The translations under genes and the position numbers were made by a program. 22,743 nt of DNA from JAAYZM01 sp964510785 (GTDB lineage Bacteria; Actinomycetota; Actinomycetes; Actinomycetales; Cellulomonadaceae), in contig CAZECM010000053.1 in the NCBI GenBank assembly GCA_964510785.1, positions 1-22,743 on the forward strand. Direction: 5' to 3'. The notes beneath the pieces are model-generated. The model did no database searches. It was given only the letters and a program-made list of their open reading frames with translations, and had not been told where the DNA came from. The stretch's first letter is position 1, and the number at the start of each line of letters is the position of its first letter. Shown one piece after another: positions 6,790-13,911 of the stretch.

Positions 6790-8613
6790 CTACTCGGTGG
6801 GGCCGCTCGTGGGCACGCCCTCGTAGAGTGCCTCGATCTGCGTGGCGAAGTCCTTGTGGACCAGGTTGCGCTTCACCTTGAGCGACGGCGTGAGGTAGTC
6901 GTTCGCGACCGTGAAGTCCGCCGTCAGCACGGCGTACTTGCGGATCGACTCGGCACGCGAGACGGCCTTGTTGGCACGCTCCACGGCCACGTCGAGCGCC
7001 TCGCGCACGGCATCGCTCGCCGCCGCCTCCTCGACGCCCATCTCGGGCAGGCCGTGCACCTTGAGCCAGCCCGGCAGCGCCTCGGCGTCGAGCGTCACGA
7101 GGGCACCGATGAACGGCTTCTGGTCGCCGACGACGACGACCTGGCTCACGAGCGGGTGGGCGCGCAACCGGTCCTCGAGCACCGCGGGGGCCACGTTCTT
7201 GCCGGCCGCCGTGACGATGATCTCCTTCTTGCGGCCCGTGATGCGCAGGGCGCCGTCGTCGTCCATCGACCCCAGGTCCCCCGTGCGGAACCAGCCGTCG
7301 ACGAAGGCCTCCGCCGTGGCGTCGGGGTTGTTGTGGTACCCGCGGAACACGGGGATGCCCTTCGCGAGGATCTCGCCGTCCTCGGCGATCTTGATCGACG
7401 TCCCGGGCAGCGGGAAGCCGACCGTGCCGATCTTGACGCGCCCGGGGCGGCTGACGTTCGTGGGCGCCGTCGTCTCCGTCAGGCCGTAGCCCTCGAGGAC
7501 CGTCAGCCCGACGCCTCGGAAGAAGTGGCCCAGGCGCTCACCGAGCGGGGCGCCGCCCGAGATCGCCCACTTCGCCTCGCCGCCGAGCGCCGCGCGGAGC
7601 TTGTGCAGCACGAGCTTGTCGGCGATCTTGTACTGCACCTTCTGCCAGAGGCTCGGCCCCTTGGGGGTGTCGAGCGCGCGCGAGTACATGATCGCCGTGC
7701 GCGCGGCGCGGTGGAAGATCCCGCGCTTGCCGCCCAGTGCGGCCTTCTGCTCGGACGCGTTGTAGACCTTCTCGAACACGCGGGGGACCGAGAGGATGAA
7801 CGTCGGCTTGAAGGTCGCGAGGTCCGCCATGAGGTTCTTCGTGTCGGGCGTGTGGCCGAGGACGGCGCCCGCGGGGACGACGAGCACGTGCACGAACCGG
7901 GCGAAGACGTGGGCGAGCGGCATGAAGAGCAAGGTCCGCGAACCGGGGTCGGAGACGACGACGGCGAGGTCGTCGACCGCGTTGACGGTGAGCCGGTAGA
8001 AGTTGCCGTGGGTGAGCTCCGCGCCCTTGGGCCGGCCCGTCGTGCCGGACGTGTAGATGATCGTCGCGAGCGAGTCGAGGTCGTCGAGGCTGCGACGCCG
8101 GGCGATCTCGTCGTCGGCGACGTCGGCACCCGCGGTCGTGAGGGCGTCGATCGCGCCGTCGTCGATCACGAGCACCTCGCCGAGGCCGGGCAGCGACCCG
8201 CGCACCGACTCGAGCGTCGCGGCGAGCTCCGCGGTCTCGGCGACGACGAGGCCGATCGCGGCGTCCGAGCAGATCCACTCGACCTGCTCGGCCGACGACG
8301 TCTCGTACAACGGCACGGGCACGGCGCCCGCGGCCCACACGGCCCAGTCGAGCAACGACCACTCGAAGCGGGTGCGCGACATGATGCCGACGCTCTGGCC
8401 GGGTTCGACCCCCTTGGCGACAAGACCCTTCGCGACGGCGACGACGCGTGCGTCGAAGTCCTTGGCGCTCAGCGCGACCCATGGACCGTCGTCGACGACC
8501 TTGTACTCCATGAGCGGCAGGTCGCCCTTGCTGGCGACGCGTTCGGCAAGCAGGTCGTTGAGGTTGCGCGAGGGGTCCACCTCGACTGCGAGGGGTACCG
8601 AGAACTCGTCCAT
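6790..8613 (-). CDS. fadD: Long-chain fatty acid-CoA ligase (AMP-binding, FadD15-like)
   Basis: Activates long-chain fatty acids with ATP and CoA to acyl-CoA through an acyl-adenylate, for lipid synthesis or degradation at the inner face of the membrane. The 607-residue protein has the full set of adenylate-forming motifs: P-loop YTSGTTGRPKG at 187-197, YGLTE at 376-380, TGD at 444-446, GRKKE at 460-464, and the C-terminal LTPSLKVKR with the catalytic-type K579. There is no membrane segment. The ATG at 8613 has GGAG 5 nt upstream. It occupies the position of fadD15 in the mycobacterial gene order and is divergent from the glucokinase gene. Substrate chain length cannot be read from sequence. 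Confidence 0.92.
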   Translation of the reverse strand: MDEFSVPLAVEVDPSRNLNDLLAERVASKGDLPLMEYKVVDDGPWVALSAKDFDARVVAVAKGLVAKGVEPGQSVGIMSRTRFEWSLLDWAVWAAGAVPVPLYETSSAEQVEWICSDAAIGLVVAETAELAATLESVRGSLPGLGEVLVIDDGAIDALTTAGADVADDEIARRRSLDDLDSLATIIYTSGTTGRPKGAELTHGNFYRLTVNAVDDLAVVVSDPGSRTLLFMPLAHVFARFVHVLVVPAGAVLGHTPDTKNLMADLATFKPTFILSVPRVFEKVYNASEQKAALGGKRGIFHRAARTAIMYSRALDTPKGPSLWQKVQYKIADKLVLHKLRAALGGEAKWAISGGAPLGERLGHFFRGVGLTVLEGYGLTETTAPTNVSRPGRVKIGTVGFPLPGTSIKIAEDGEILAKGIPVFRGYHNNPDATAEAFVDGWFRTGDLGSMDDDGALRITGRKKEIIVTAAGKNVAPAVLEDRLRAHPLVSQVVVVGDQKPFIGALVTLDAEALPGWLKVHGLPEMGVEEAAASDAVREALDVAVERANKAVSRAESIRKYAVLTADFTVANDYLTPSLKVKRNLVHKDFATQIEALYEGVPTSGPTE

Positions 8614-8646
8614 GCTGACTCCATTGGCAGACGGGGGCGGGGTCTC

Positions 8647-8652
8647 AGGCTA
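8647..8652 (-). promoter_or_regulatory. Candidate -10 element of fadD
   Basis: TAGCCT, preceded by TG one base upstream (extended -10 style), lies 33 nt upstream of the fadD ATG on the minus strand. This would give a leader of about 25 nt containing the GGAG ribosome site. It is in the 129-base divergent gap shared with the glucokinase gene. No convincing -35 is visible. Confidence 0.4.
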
Positions 8653-8690
8653 CACAGCGACCATGGGACTTCTGGTCCCCGGGACGTCGG

Positions 8691-8696
8691 TAGTCT
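8691..8696 (+). promoter_or_regulatory. Candidate -10 element of the glucokinase gene
   Basis: TAGTCT fits TAnnnT and would start a transcript near 8703, giving a leader of about 40 nt that ends with AAGGA before the ATG at 8743. It faces away from the fadD promoter across the same gap, about 40 bp from it. The -35 is unclear. Confidence 0.35.
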
Positions 8697-8742
8697 TCGG
8701 CAGAGCGGTCGAGGCGACCGGCACCGGGGACTAAGGACGGAT

Positions 8743-9693
8743 ATGTACGCGATCGGCGTGGACATCGGCGGAACGAAGATCGCCGCGGGTGTGGTGGACG
8801 AGGACGGCACGATCCTGGCCAAGACGCGACGGGCGACGGCGACCACGGACTCCTCGAGCGTGGACCGGGGCGTGATCGACGCGTGCCGCGAGCTCGCGGG
8901 CCAGTTCGAGATCGGCGCGATCGGCCTCGTCGCCCCCGGCTTCGTGTCCTCCGACCAGCGCACGGTGATGTTCACGCCGAACCTCCCGTGGCGCGACCAC
9001 CCGCTGCGCGACAACGTCGCGTCCGCGCTCGGGCTCGAGGTCCCGATCGTCGTGGAGAACGATGCGAACGCCGCGGCCTGGGCGGAGTTCCGGTTCGGTT
9101 CGGGTCGTGGCGTCGACGACATGGTGCTGCTCACGATCGGCACGGGCCTCGGGTGCGGCGCCGTCGTCGGCGGGATCCTGCTGCGCGGCGCCTGGGGCGT
9201 CGCGACCGAGGCGGGGCACCTGCGCGTGGTCCCCAACGGGCACCAGTGCGGCTGCGGGCTGCGGGGCTGCTGGGAGCAGTACGCGAGCGGGAACGCTCTC
9301 GTGCGCAACGCCCGAGCCGCGATCGAGACCCGTCCCGAGGAGGCGACGGCGCTCCTCGACCTGTGCGACGGCGAGCCGGCCCAGCTCAAGGGCCCCCACG
9401 TCACCAAGGCCGCCAAGGCGGGCGACCCGCTCGCCGTCGAGCTCCTCACCGAGCTCGGCACGTGGATCGGGGAGGGCTCGGCAGCCGTCGGGACCATCAT
9501 CGACCCGGCGCTCATCGTGATCGGCGGTGGCGTCGCGGCGGCGGGGGACCTGCTGCTCGACCCGGCGCGGGCCGGATTCCTGAACCAGCTCTCGGGGCGC
9601 GGTCATCGGCCCGTGGCCGCGATCGAGCTCGCCTCGATGGGCAACGACGCCGGTCTCGTGGGCGCGGCGGACCTCGCCCGGGTCGCGAGCTGA
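8743..9693 (+). CDS. glk: ROK-family glucokinase
   Basis: Phosphorylates glucose to glucose-6-phosphate in the cytosol; in Streptomyces the orthologous ROK glucokinase GlkA also takes part in carbon catabolite control. The 316-residue protein has the ATP-binding DIGGTK at 7-12, ENDANAAA around 105-112 with catalytic-type D107, GTGLGCG at 133-139, EAGHL at 156-160, and the ROK zinc motif CxCGxxGC (C169, C171, C176, with H167 nearby). No N-terminal helix-turn-helix is present, so it is a kinase and not a ROK repressor. The ATG has AAGGA about 6 nt upstream. The same frame is stop-free back to 6784, but that part is antisense to fadD and not coding. Confidence 0.94.
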   Translation: MYAIGVDIGGTKIAAGVVDEDGTILAKTRRATATTDSSSVDRGVIDACRELAGQFEIGAIGLVAPGFVSSDQRTVMFTPNLPWRDHPLRDNVASALGLEVPIVVENDANAAAWAEFRFGSGRGVDDMVLLTIGTGLGCGAVVGGILLRGAWGVATEAGHLRVVPNGHQCGCGLRGCWEQYASGNALVRNARAAIETRPEEATALLDLCDGEPAQLKGPHVTKAAKAGDPLAVELLTELGTWIGEGSAAVGTIIDPALIVIGGGVAAAGDLLLDPARAGFLNQLSGRGHRPVAAIELASMGNDAGLVGAADLARVAS

Positions 9694-9699
9694 CGGACT

Positions 9700-9736
9700 T
9701 GTCCACAGATTCGGACACCATGGTGCGATTCGGACA
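9700..9736. repeat. Inverted and direct repeats upstream of the DUF6318 gene
   Basis: GATTCGGACA occurs exactly at 9708-9717 and 9727-9736, 19 bp apart, that is, about two helical turns. The first copy is also the right half of an inverted repeat, TGTCC (9700-9704) and GGACA (9713-9717), with 8 bp between the arms. The second copy ends 9 bp before the candidate -10 at 9746. This is a plausible operator for the two-gene unit that follows. Confidence 0.4.
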
Positions 9737-9745
9737 GTGACTGGG

Positions 9746-9751
9746 TAGGTT
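9746..9751 (+). promoter_or_regulatory. Candidate -10 element for leaderless DUF6318 lipoprotein gene
   Basis: TAGGTT fits TAnnnT and ends 7 nt before the ATG at 9759. Since no Shine-Dalgarno sequence precedes that ATG, transcription probably starts at the initiator codon. Confidence 0.5.
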
Positions 9752-9758
9752 TCCGGTC

Positions 9759-10457
9759 ATGTCTGTTGCGCAGCAGGGGGCTCGGCGCCCGGTCCTCGGA
9801 CGGTCTCGACGTGCCGTGAGGTGCCTCGCGACAGGGTGCGCGGCAGTGGTTGCCGCCGCGTCGCTCGTGGCATGCACGCCGACGACGACGCCGCCCCCCT
9901 CACCGCCCGAGAGCTCCCCGGTCGAAACCGTATCCCCGTCGCCGAGCCCGACGCCGATGCCGAGCCCCACCGAGGAGCCGAGCCCGACGGCGGAGGCCAC
10001 ACCTACCTCGTCTGAGGACCGTTCCGAGCTGCTCGTGCAGCCCGAAGCCATGGAGAGCGATGACGAGGCCGGGGCCGTCGCCGCGGCGAAGTACTACATG
10101 GGGCTGTACGAGTACGTGTATCTGACCGGCGACCTCGAGATGTGGGAAGCGATGGCGATGCCGGACTGCGAGTTCTGCGAGGTTGTTGCCGAAGGTGTCA
10201 CCGAGATGCATGAGGCCGGCCAACATCGAGTCTCGGGCCCTCCCGAGTGGATCGGCAAGCCGAAGACCAACTACATCGAGATGGTCAACACCTGGGACAT
10301 AGTTCTGCGAGCCGAGGTGAGCGCTTCGACGACTCTTGACGCCGAAGGCAACGTGGTCGATGAGAACGATTCAGGCATCGGTACCGTCACTCTGGGGATG
10401 GTCCGCACCGGTGACACGTGGAGCACACTCGGGATCCTGGTGGAGACCGATGAGTAG
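9759..10457 (+). CDS. DUF6318-family lipoprotein
   Basis: A 232-residue predicted lipoprotein of unknown function. An Arg-rich N-terminus and hydrophobic stretch (about 21-38) lead to a lipobox LVAC with C39 as the lipidated cysteine, so the protein should sit on the outer face of the membrane. Residues about 40-85 are a Pro/Ser/Thr/Glu-rich linker. The folded part resembles DUF6318: YYMGLYEYVYLTGDLEMWEA followed by PDCEFC (two Cys, possibly a disulfide), a small alpha+beta domain. The 3' half uses noticeably more A/T-containing codons than its neighbours, hinting at a more weakly constrained or acquired gene. It overlaps the next gene by 8 nt. DUF6318 assignment is from recalled motif similarity. 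Confidence 0.82.
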   Translation: MSVAQQGARRPVLGRSRRAVRCLATGCAAVVAAASLVACTPTTTPPPSPPESSPVETVSPSPSPTPMPSPTEEPSPTAEATPTSSEDRSELLVQPEAMESDDEAGAVAAAKYYMGLYEYVYLTGDLEMWEAMAMPDCEFCEVVAEGVTEMHEAGQHRVSGPPEWIGKPKTNYIEMVNTWDIVLRAEVSASTTLDAEGNVVDENDSGIGTVTLGMVRTGDTWSTLGILVETDE

Positions 10458-11283
10458 GGCAACGCTGGCTCTGGTCGTCCTCGCGGTCGCCCTGGTGCAC
10501 TCAGCGTCGACAGCGGCGGCAATGGCCAACGCGTCTGAGTGCATGGACTGGTGCACCGACCAGGACAAGATCACCGCCCGGATGAGCGGCGTCGACTTCG
10601 TCCTGGTCCGCGGCCGCCCCGACCCGAAGCAGTACCAGTACACGGGAAACTGCCCGGAGAACTACATGACGCGCATCCCGGACCTGTGCCTCGACGGTGG
10701 GATCCCCGAACCTCCCGAGGCGTGCGAGTCCGGCGTGATGGTGGCCCCGCGCTGGGCGCAGCTGCGCGACGACGGAACCGGCAACCCCGGCCCGTGGGTT
10801 CTCGAAGCGGGGTACTCGTGCCCCGGCGACAGGGACTACCCCATCGCCTACGACGACTTCGCCCAGCTCCCCATCGCCCCCTCGCCCCTCGAGCTGCAAC
10901 CGAACACGGGATGGGTGTACGCCGGGCTCGACACCATCGGCTACACCGACGACGCCTCGCAGGGCTTCGAGGTCCAGCTTCGCGGTGGCACCTTCCTCGT
11001 GGGCGCGATCCCGTTCGAGTACTCGTGGGACTTCGGTGACGGCTCTGACCCGATCACCACGACGGACCCCGGCAAGCCCTGGCCCGACCACACCGTGGCC
11101 CACCAGTACACCGCGGGCGGAGTCGTCACCCCCGTCCTCACCACACGCTGGAAGGGCGTGTTCAGGACCGGCGCAACGGGCCCCTGGCACGAGATCGACG
11201 GCACCGGAGAGACCACCACCACCGGCGGCCCGGTCACCGTCCACACCGCCCGCACCCGCCTCGTCGAGGACGACCTGGGCTAG
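10450..11283 (+). CDS. Secreted PKD-domain protein
   Basis: A 277-residue exported protein of unknown function. The start ATG at 10450 overlaps the upstream lipoprotein stop by 8 nt and gives a clear signal peptide (hydrophobic about 4-17, cleavage near TAAAMA, 22-26). The frame opens earlier, at 10336, but that would remove the signal peptide from the N-terminus. Six cysteines in the mature N-terminal part (31, 35, 68, 80, 92, 124) could form disulfides outside the cell. A PKD domain follows: WDFGDG at 193-198, then HQY (208-210) and a beta-rich tail. PKD domains usually mediate protein or polysaccharide contacts. No catalytic domain or sortase motif is visible. Confidence 0.82.
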   Translation: MSRATLALVVLAVALVHSASTAAAMANASECMDWCTDQDKITARMSGVDFVLVRGRPDPKQYQYTGNCPENYMTRIPDLCLDGGIPEPPEACESGVMVAPRWAQLRDDGTGNPGPWVLEAGYSCPGDRDYPIAYDDFAQLPIAPSPLELQPNTGWVYAGLDTIGYTDDASQGFEVQLRGGTFLVGAIPFEYSWDFGDGSDPITTTDPGKPWPDHTVAHQYTAGGVVTPVLTTRWKGVFRTGATGPWHEIDGTGETTTTGGPVTVHTARTRLVEDDLG

Positions 11284-11789
11284 ACCACGGCACCCGAGTC
11301 GTGGTCCTCGGGGTCGCGGCGCGCCGGCATGCGCCACAGCAGGACCGCGATCCCCGCGAGGCACACGATCCCGCCCGCCTGGAAGATCACGGTGGGTGCG
11401 GTGCGCCAGAACAGGAACAGTACGAGCGACAGCGCCGGGATACCGACGGCGGCGAGCCACGCCATCGTGACGAGCGGGTCGTTGCCCATGACCGGTCCGG
11501 GGTCCGGCGGGACGAAGTCCTCGAGCGCGTCGACCGTCTGCTCGGCGTCGCCGATCTGGGCGGTGCCGTCCCAGTCCCGCGGACCCGCCGCGACCCAGGG
11601 TGCGACGGGGTAGGTTAGCCCGAGTCCGGTTCCGGTTCGGGGCTCGACGTCGTCGGCGTCGCCCACCTCGGACTCGTCGGTCGCGGGGAGGTCTTCGACC
11701 TCGTCGAGCGACGCGACGAGCTCGGCGAACCGGGCGTCGACGTCGTCGGCGTCGTCGTGCCGGTCGTGGTCCGCGCCACCTGAACTCAT
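11280..11789 (-). CDS. Small acidic protein with two C-terminal membrane helices, function unknown
   Basis: The 169-residue protein begins with a strongly acidic, His/Asp-rich cytoplasmic-looking region (about 1-60), then a Pro-rich middle, and two hydrophobic helices at about 107-127 and 131-152 with a short Arg-rich tail. I do not recognise a named family. The ATG at 11789 has no ribosome-binding site but a TAGAGT -10-like element lies 7 nt upstream, so it looks leaderless. Its stop codon shares the CTAG palindrome with the convergent PKD gene stop. It is divergent from the acyltransferase gene across a 75-base gap. Much longer reading of this frame, to 12773, is antisense to real genes and was discarded. 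Confidence 0.78.
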   Translation of the reverse strand: MSSGGADHDRHDDADDVDARFAELVASLDEVEDLPATDESEVGDADDVEPRTGTGLGLTYPVAPWVAAGPRDWDGTAQIGDAEQTVDALEDFVPPDPGPVMGNDPLVTMAWLAAVGIPALSLVLFLFWRTAPTVIFQAGGIVCLAGIAVLLWRMPARRDPEDHDSGAVV

Positions 11790-11796
11790 GAGGTTC

Positions 11797-11806
11797 ACTC
11801 TAGAGT
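11797..11806. promoter_or_regulatory. Palindromic -10 element shared by two divergent genes
   Basis: ACTCTAGAGT is a perfect 10-bp palindrome. Read leftward it gives TAGAGT (11802-11797), 7 nt from the ATG at 11789; read rightward it gives TAGAGT (11801-11806), predicting a start near 11813 for the acyltransferase gene. Both match TAnnnT. A single melted site may therefore serve two opposite transcripts, which would compete for polymerase. Confidence 0.5.
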
Positions 11807-11864
11807 CGAGGAGACGGCGGGCGAACCCGGGCGTCGTGCGCACGTCCGCTGTCGAGGAGGCAGG

Positions 11865-12659
11865 TTGTTCTACTGGCTGATGAAGTGGGTCCTCGTGGGC
11901 CCGCTCCTGCGCCTCGTCTACCGCCCGTGGGCGCGGGGCAAGGAGAACGTTCCCGCCGAGGGCGGCGCGATCCTCGCGAGCAACCACCTCGCGGTGATCG
12001 ACTCGTTCTTCCTCCCGCTCGTGCTCGATCGTGAGGTGGTCTTCATCGGCAAGGCCGAGTACTTCGCGGGCAAGGGGCTCAAGGGCCGCATCCAGGCGGG
12101 GTTCTTCCGCGGGGTCGGCACGATCCCGGTGGACCGCGCGGGCGGCAAGGCGAGCGAGGCGGCGCTGCGTACGGGGCTCGCGCGGCTCGAGGAGGGCAAG
12201 CTCTTCGGCATCTATCCCGAGGGGACCCGCAGTCCCGACGCGAGGCTGTACCGCGGCAAGACCGGCGTGGCGCGGCTCGCGATCGAGTCCGGCGCCCCCG
12301 TGATCCCGGTCGCGATGGTCGGCACCGACATCGCCCAGCCGATCGGCCGCCGCATCCCCAAGTTCATGCGCATCGGCGTCGTGTTCGGCGAGCCCTTGGA
12401 CTTCTCGCGCTACCAGGGCATGGAGACGGACCGCTTCATCCTCCGCTCGGTGACGGACGAGATCATGTACGCGCTCATGAGCCTGTCCGGCCAGGAGTAC
12501 GTGGACGTCTACGCCGCGACCCAGAAGGCGCGTCTTGCCGCAGGTCAGGGCGATGCGCCGGTCGCCGGCACGGGTCAGCCGCCCGTGGCGCCCGGGGGGC
12601 GCGAGAGCCCCGGGTCCCAGGTACCGGTCCCGCCCGAGGACGAGTCGCCACGTCAGTAG
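11865..12659 (+). CDS. plsC: PlsC-like 1-acylglycerol-3-phosphate acyltransferase
   Basis: Likely transfers an acyl group to lysophosphatidic acid or a related lysolipid at the membrane. The 264-residue protein has the acyltransferase catalytic motif NHLAVID (N40, H41, D46: the HX4D set), the substrate-binding GTIPVDR at 85-91, and YPEGTRS at 117-123. The N-terminus is amphipathic and hydrophobic (1-20), as in family members, and the C-terminal 45 residues are Pro/Gly/Gln-rich and disordered. The TTG at 11865 was chosen because GAGGAGG ends 4 nt before it and the resulting MFYWLMK start is the family one. An ATG 15 nt downstream is the alternative. Acyl-acceptor is not determined by the sequence. 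Confidence 0.9.
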   Translation: MFYWLMKWVLVGPLLRLVYRPWARGKENVPAEGGAILASNHLAVIDSFFLPLVLDREVVFIGKAEYFAGKGLKGRIQAGFFRGVGTIPVDRAGGKASEAALRTGLARLEEGKLFGIYPEGTRSPDARLYRGKTGVARLAIESGAPVIPVAMVGTDIAQPIGRRIPKFMRIGVVFGEPLDFSRYQGMETDRFILRSVTDEIMYALMSLSGQEYVDVYAATQKARLAAGQGDAPVAGTGQPPVAPGGRESPGSQVPVPPEDESPRQ

Positions 12660-12662
12660 ACT
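12657..12662 (+). promoter_or_regulatory. Candidate -10 element of the phosphofructokinase gene
   Basis: TAGACT fits TAnnnT and overlaps the acyltransferase stop codon. It would give a transcript starting near 12669 with a leader of about 28 nt containing GAGAGG 7 nt before the ATG at 12697. The unit may also be reached by read-through from plsC. Confidence 0.35.
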
Positions 12663-12696
12663 GTGGGCGGATTCCCCACCCACGAGAGGTTGTTCC

Positions 12697-13911
12697 ATGC
12701 CTGTGCGTCGCGTCGCCCTGCTGACGGCCGGTGGCTTTGCCCCGTGCCTCTCCTCCGCCGTCGGAGGCCTCATCGAGCGCTACACCGAGATCGCGCCCGA
12801 GGTCGAGATCATCGCCTACCAGCACGGCTATCACGGCCTGCTGCGCGGCGACAAGATCGTGGTCGACGACGAGGCCCGCCGGCGTGCCGGCATCCTGCAC
12901 CGCTTCGGCGGGTCGCCCATCGGCAACTCGCGCGTCAAGCTCACGAACGCTGCCGACTGTCTTGCGAAGGGGCTCATCACCGAGGGGCAGAACCCGCTCG
13001 AGGTCGCGGCCGAGCAGCTCAAGGCGGACGGCGTCGACGTGCTGCACACGATCGGCGGTGACGACACGAACACGACGGCGGCCGACCTCGCGGCGTTCCT
13101 CGAGAGCAACGGCTACCACCTGTCCGTCGTCGGCCTGCCCAAGACGATCGACAACGACGTCATCCCGATCCGCCAGTCCCTCGGCGCATGGACGGCGGCC
13201 GAGGAGGCCGCGGGCTTCGCCGCGAACGTCATCGGCGAGCACCGTTCCGGGCCGCGCATGCTCATCGTGCACGAGGTCATGGGTCGCCACTGCGGCTGGC
13301 TCACGGCGGCCTCTGCCGTCGAGTACCGCAAGTGGCTCGACCAGCAGGAGTGGGTGCCGAGCCTCGGGCTGACGCGCGAGCGCTGGGACGTGCACGCCGT
13401 CTTCGTGCCGGAGCTCGCCCTCGACCTCGACGGCGAGGCAGCGCGCCTGCGCGGTGTCATGGACGAGATCGGCAACGTCAACATCTTCCTGTCCGAGGGC
13501 GCCGGTGTTCCCGAGATCGTCAATGAGATCGAGGAGTCCGGGGGGGAGGTGGCGCGTGACGCTTTCGGTCACGTCCGTCTGGACGAGATCAACCCGGGTG
13601 CGTGGTTCGCGCGCCAGTTCGCGGAGCGTCTGGGCGCGGAGAAGGTCATGGTGCAGAAGTCCGGGTACTACTCGCGCGCCGCCGCGGCGAACGCGGAGGA
13701 CCTGCGGCTCATCAAGTCGATGACCGATCTTGCCGTGCAGGTCGCCCTCGAGGGCGGCTCCGGTGTCATCGGGCACGACGAGGAGGCCGGTGACGTGCTG
13801 CGCGCCATCGAGTTCCCGCGCATCGCCGGCGGCAAGGCCTTCGACACGACCGTGCCGTGGTTCGGCGAGCTGTTGGCCGGTATCGGCCAGAGCGCGACGG
13901 CGCCCCGGTGA
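12697..13911 (+). CDS. pfp: Pyrophosphate-dependent 6-phosphofructokinase
   Basis: Interconverts fructose-6-phosphate and fructose-1,6-bisphosphate in the cytosol, here most likely using pyrophosphate. In this superfamily the residue after GGD and the residue before TIDND distinguish donor type: ATP enzymes have Gly at both, PPi enzymes Asp and Lys. This 404-residue protein has GGDD at 120-123 and PKTIDND at 148-154, both the PPi pattern, with catalytic-type D152 and D154. MGRH at 195-198 binds the sugar phosphate. Length matches the PPi enzyme of Propionibacterium. GAGAGG precedes the ATG by 7 nt. The stop overlaps the DAHP synthase start by 4 nt. The donor is inferred from motifs, not shown. 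Confidence 0.93.
   Translation: MPVRRVALLTAGGFAPCLSSAVGGLIERYTEIAPEVEIIAYQHGYHGLLRGDKIVVDDEARRRAGILHRFGGSPIGNSRVKLTNAADCLAKGLITEGQNPLEVAAEQLKADGVDVLHTIGGDDTNTTAADLAAFLESNGYHLSVVGLPKTIDNDVIPIRQSLGAWTAAEEAAGFAANVIGEHRSGPRMLIVHEVMGRHCGWLTAASAVEYRKWLDQQEWVPSLGLTRERWDVHAVFVPELALDLDGEAARLRGVMDEIGNVNIFLSEGAGVPEIVNEIEESGGEVARDAFGHVRLDEINPGAWFARQFAERLGAEKVMVQKSGYYSRAAAANAEDLRLIKSMTDLAVQVALEGGSGVIGHDEEAGDVLRAIEFPRIAGGKAFDTTVPWFGELLAGIGQSATAPR

Noticed and set aside
6784..8742. Stop-free frame joining upstream of glucokinase to give a 969-residue protein
   Set aside because: The first 653 codons are antisense to fadD, have Arg/Asp/Glu/Val-biased shadow composition and no family motif; AAGGA and the ROK N-terminus fix the start at 8743.
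11790..12773. Minus-strand extension of the 169-residue membrane protein gene to 497 residues
   Set aside because: It runs antisense through plsC and into pfp, and has no family resemblance; a -10-like element 7 nt before ATG 11789 supports the short form.
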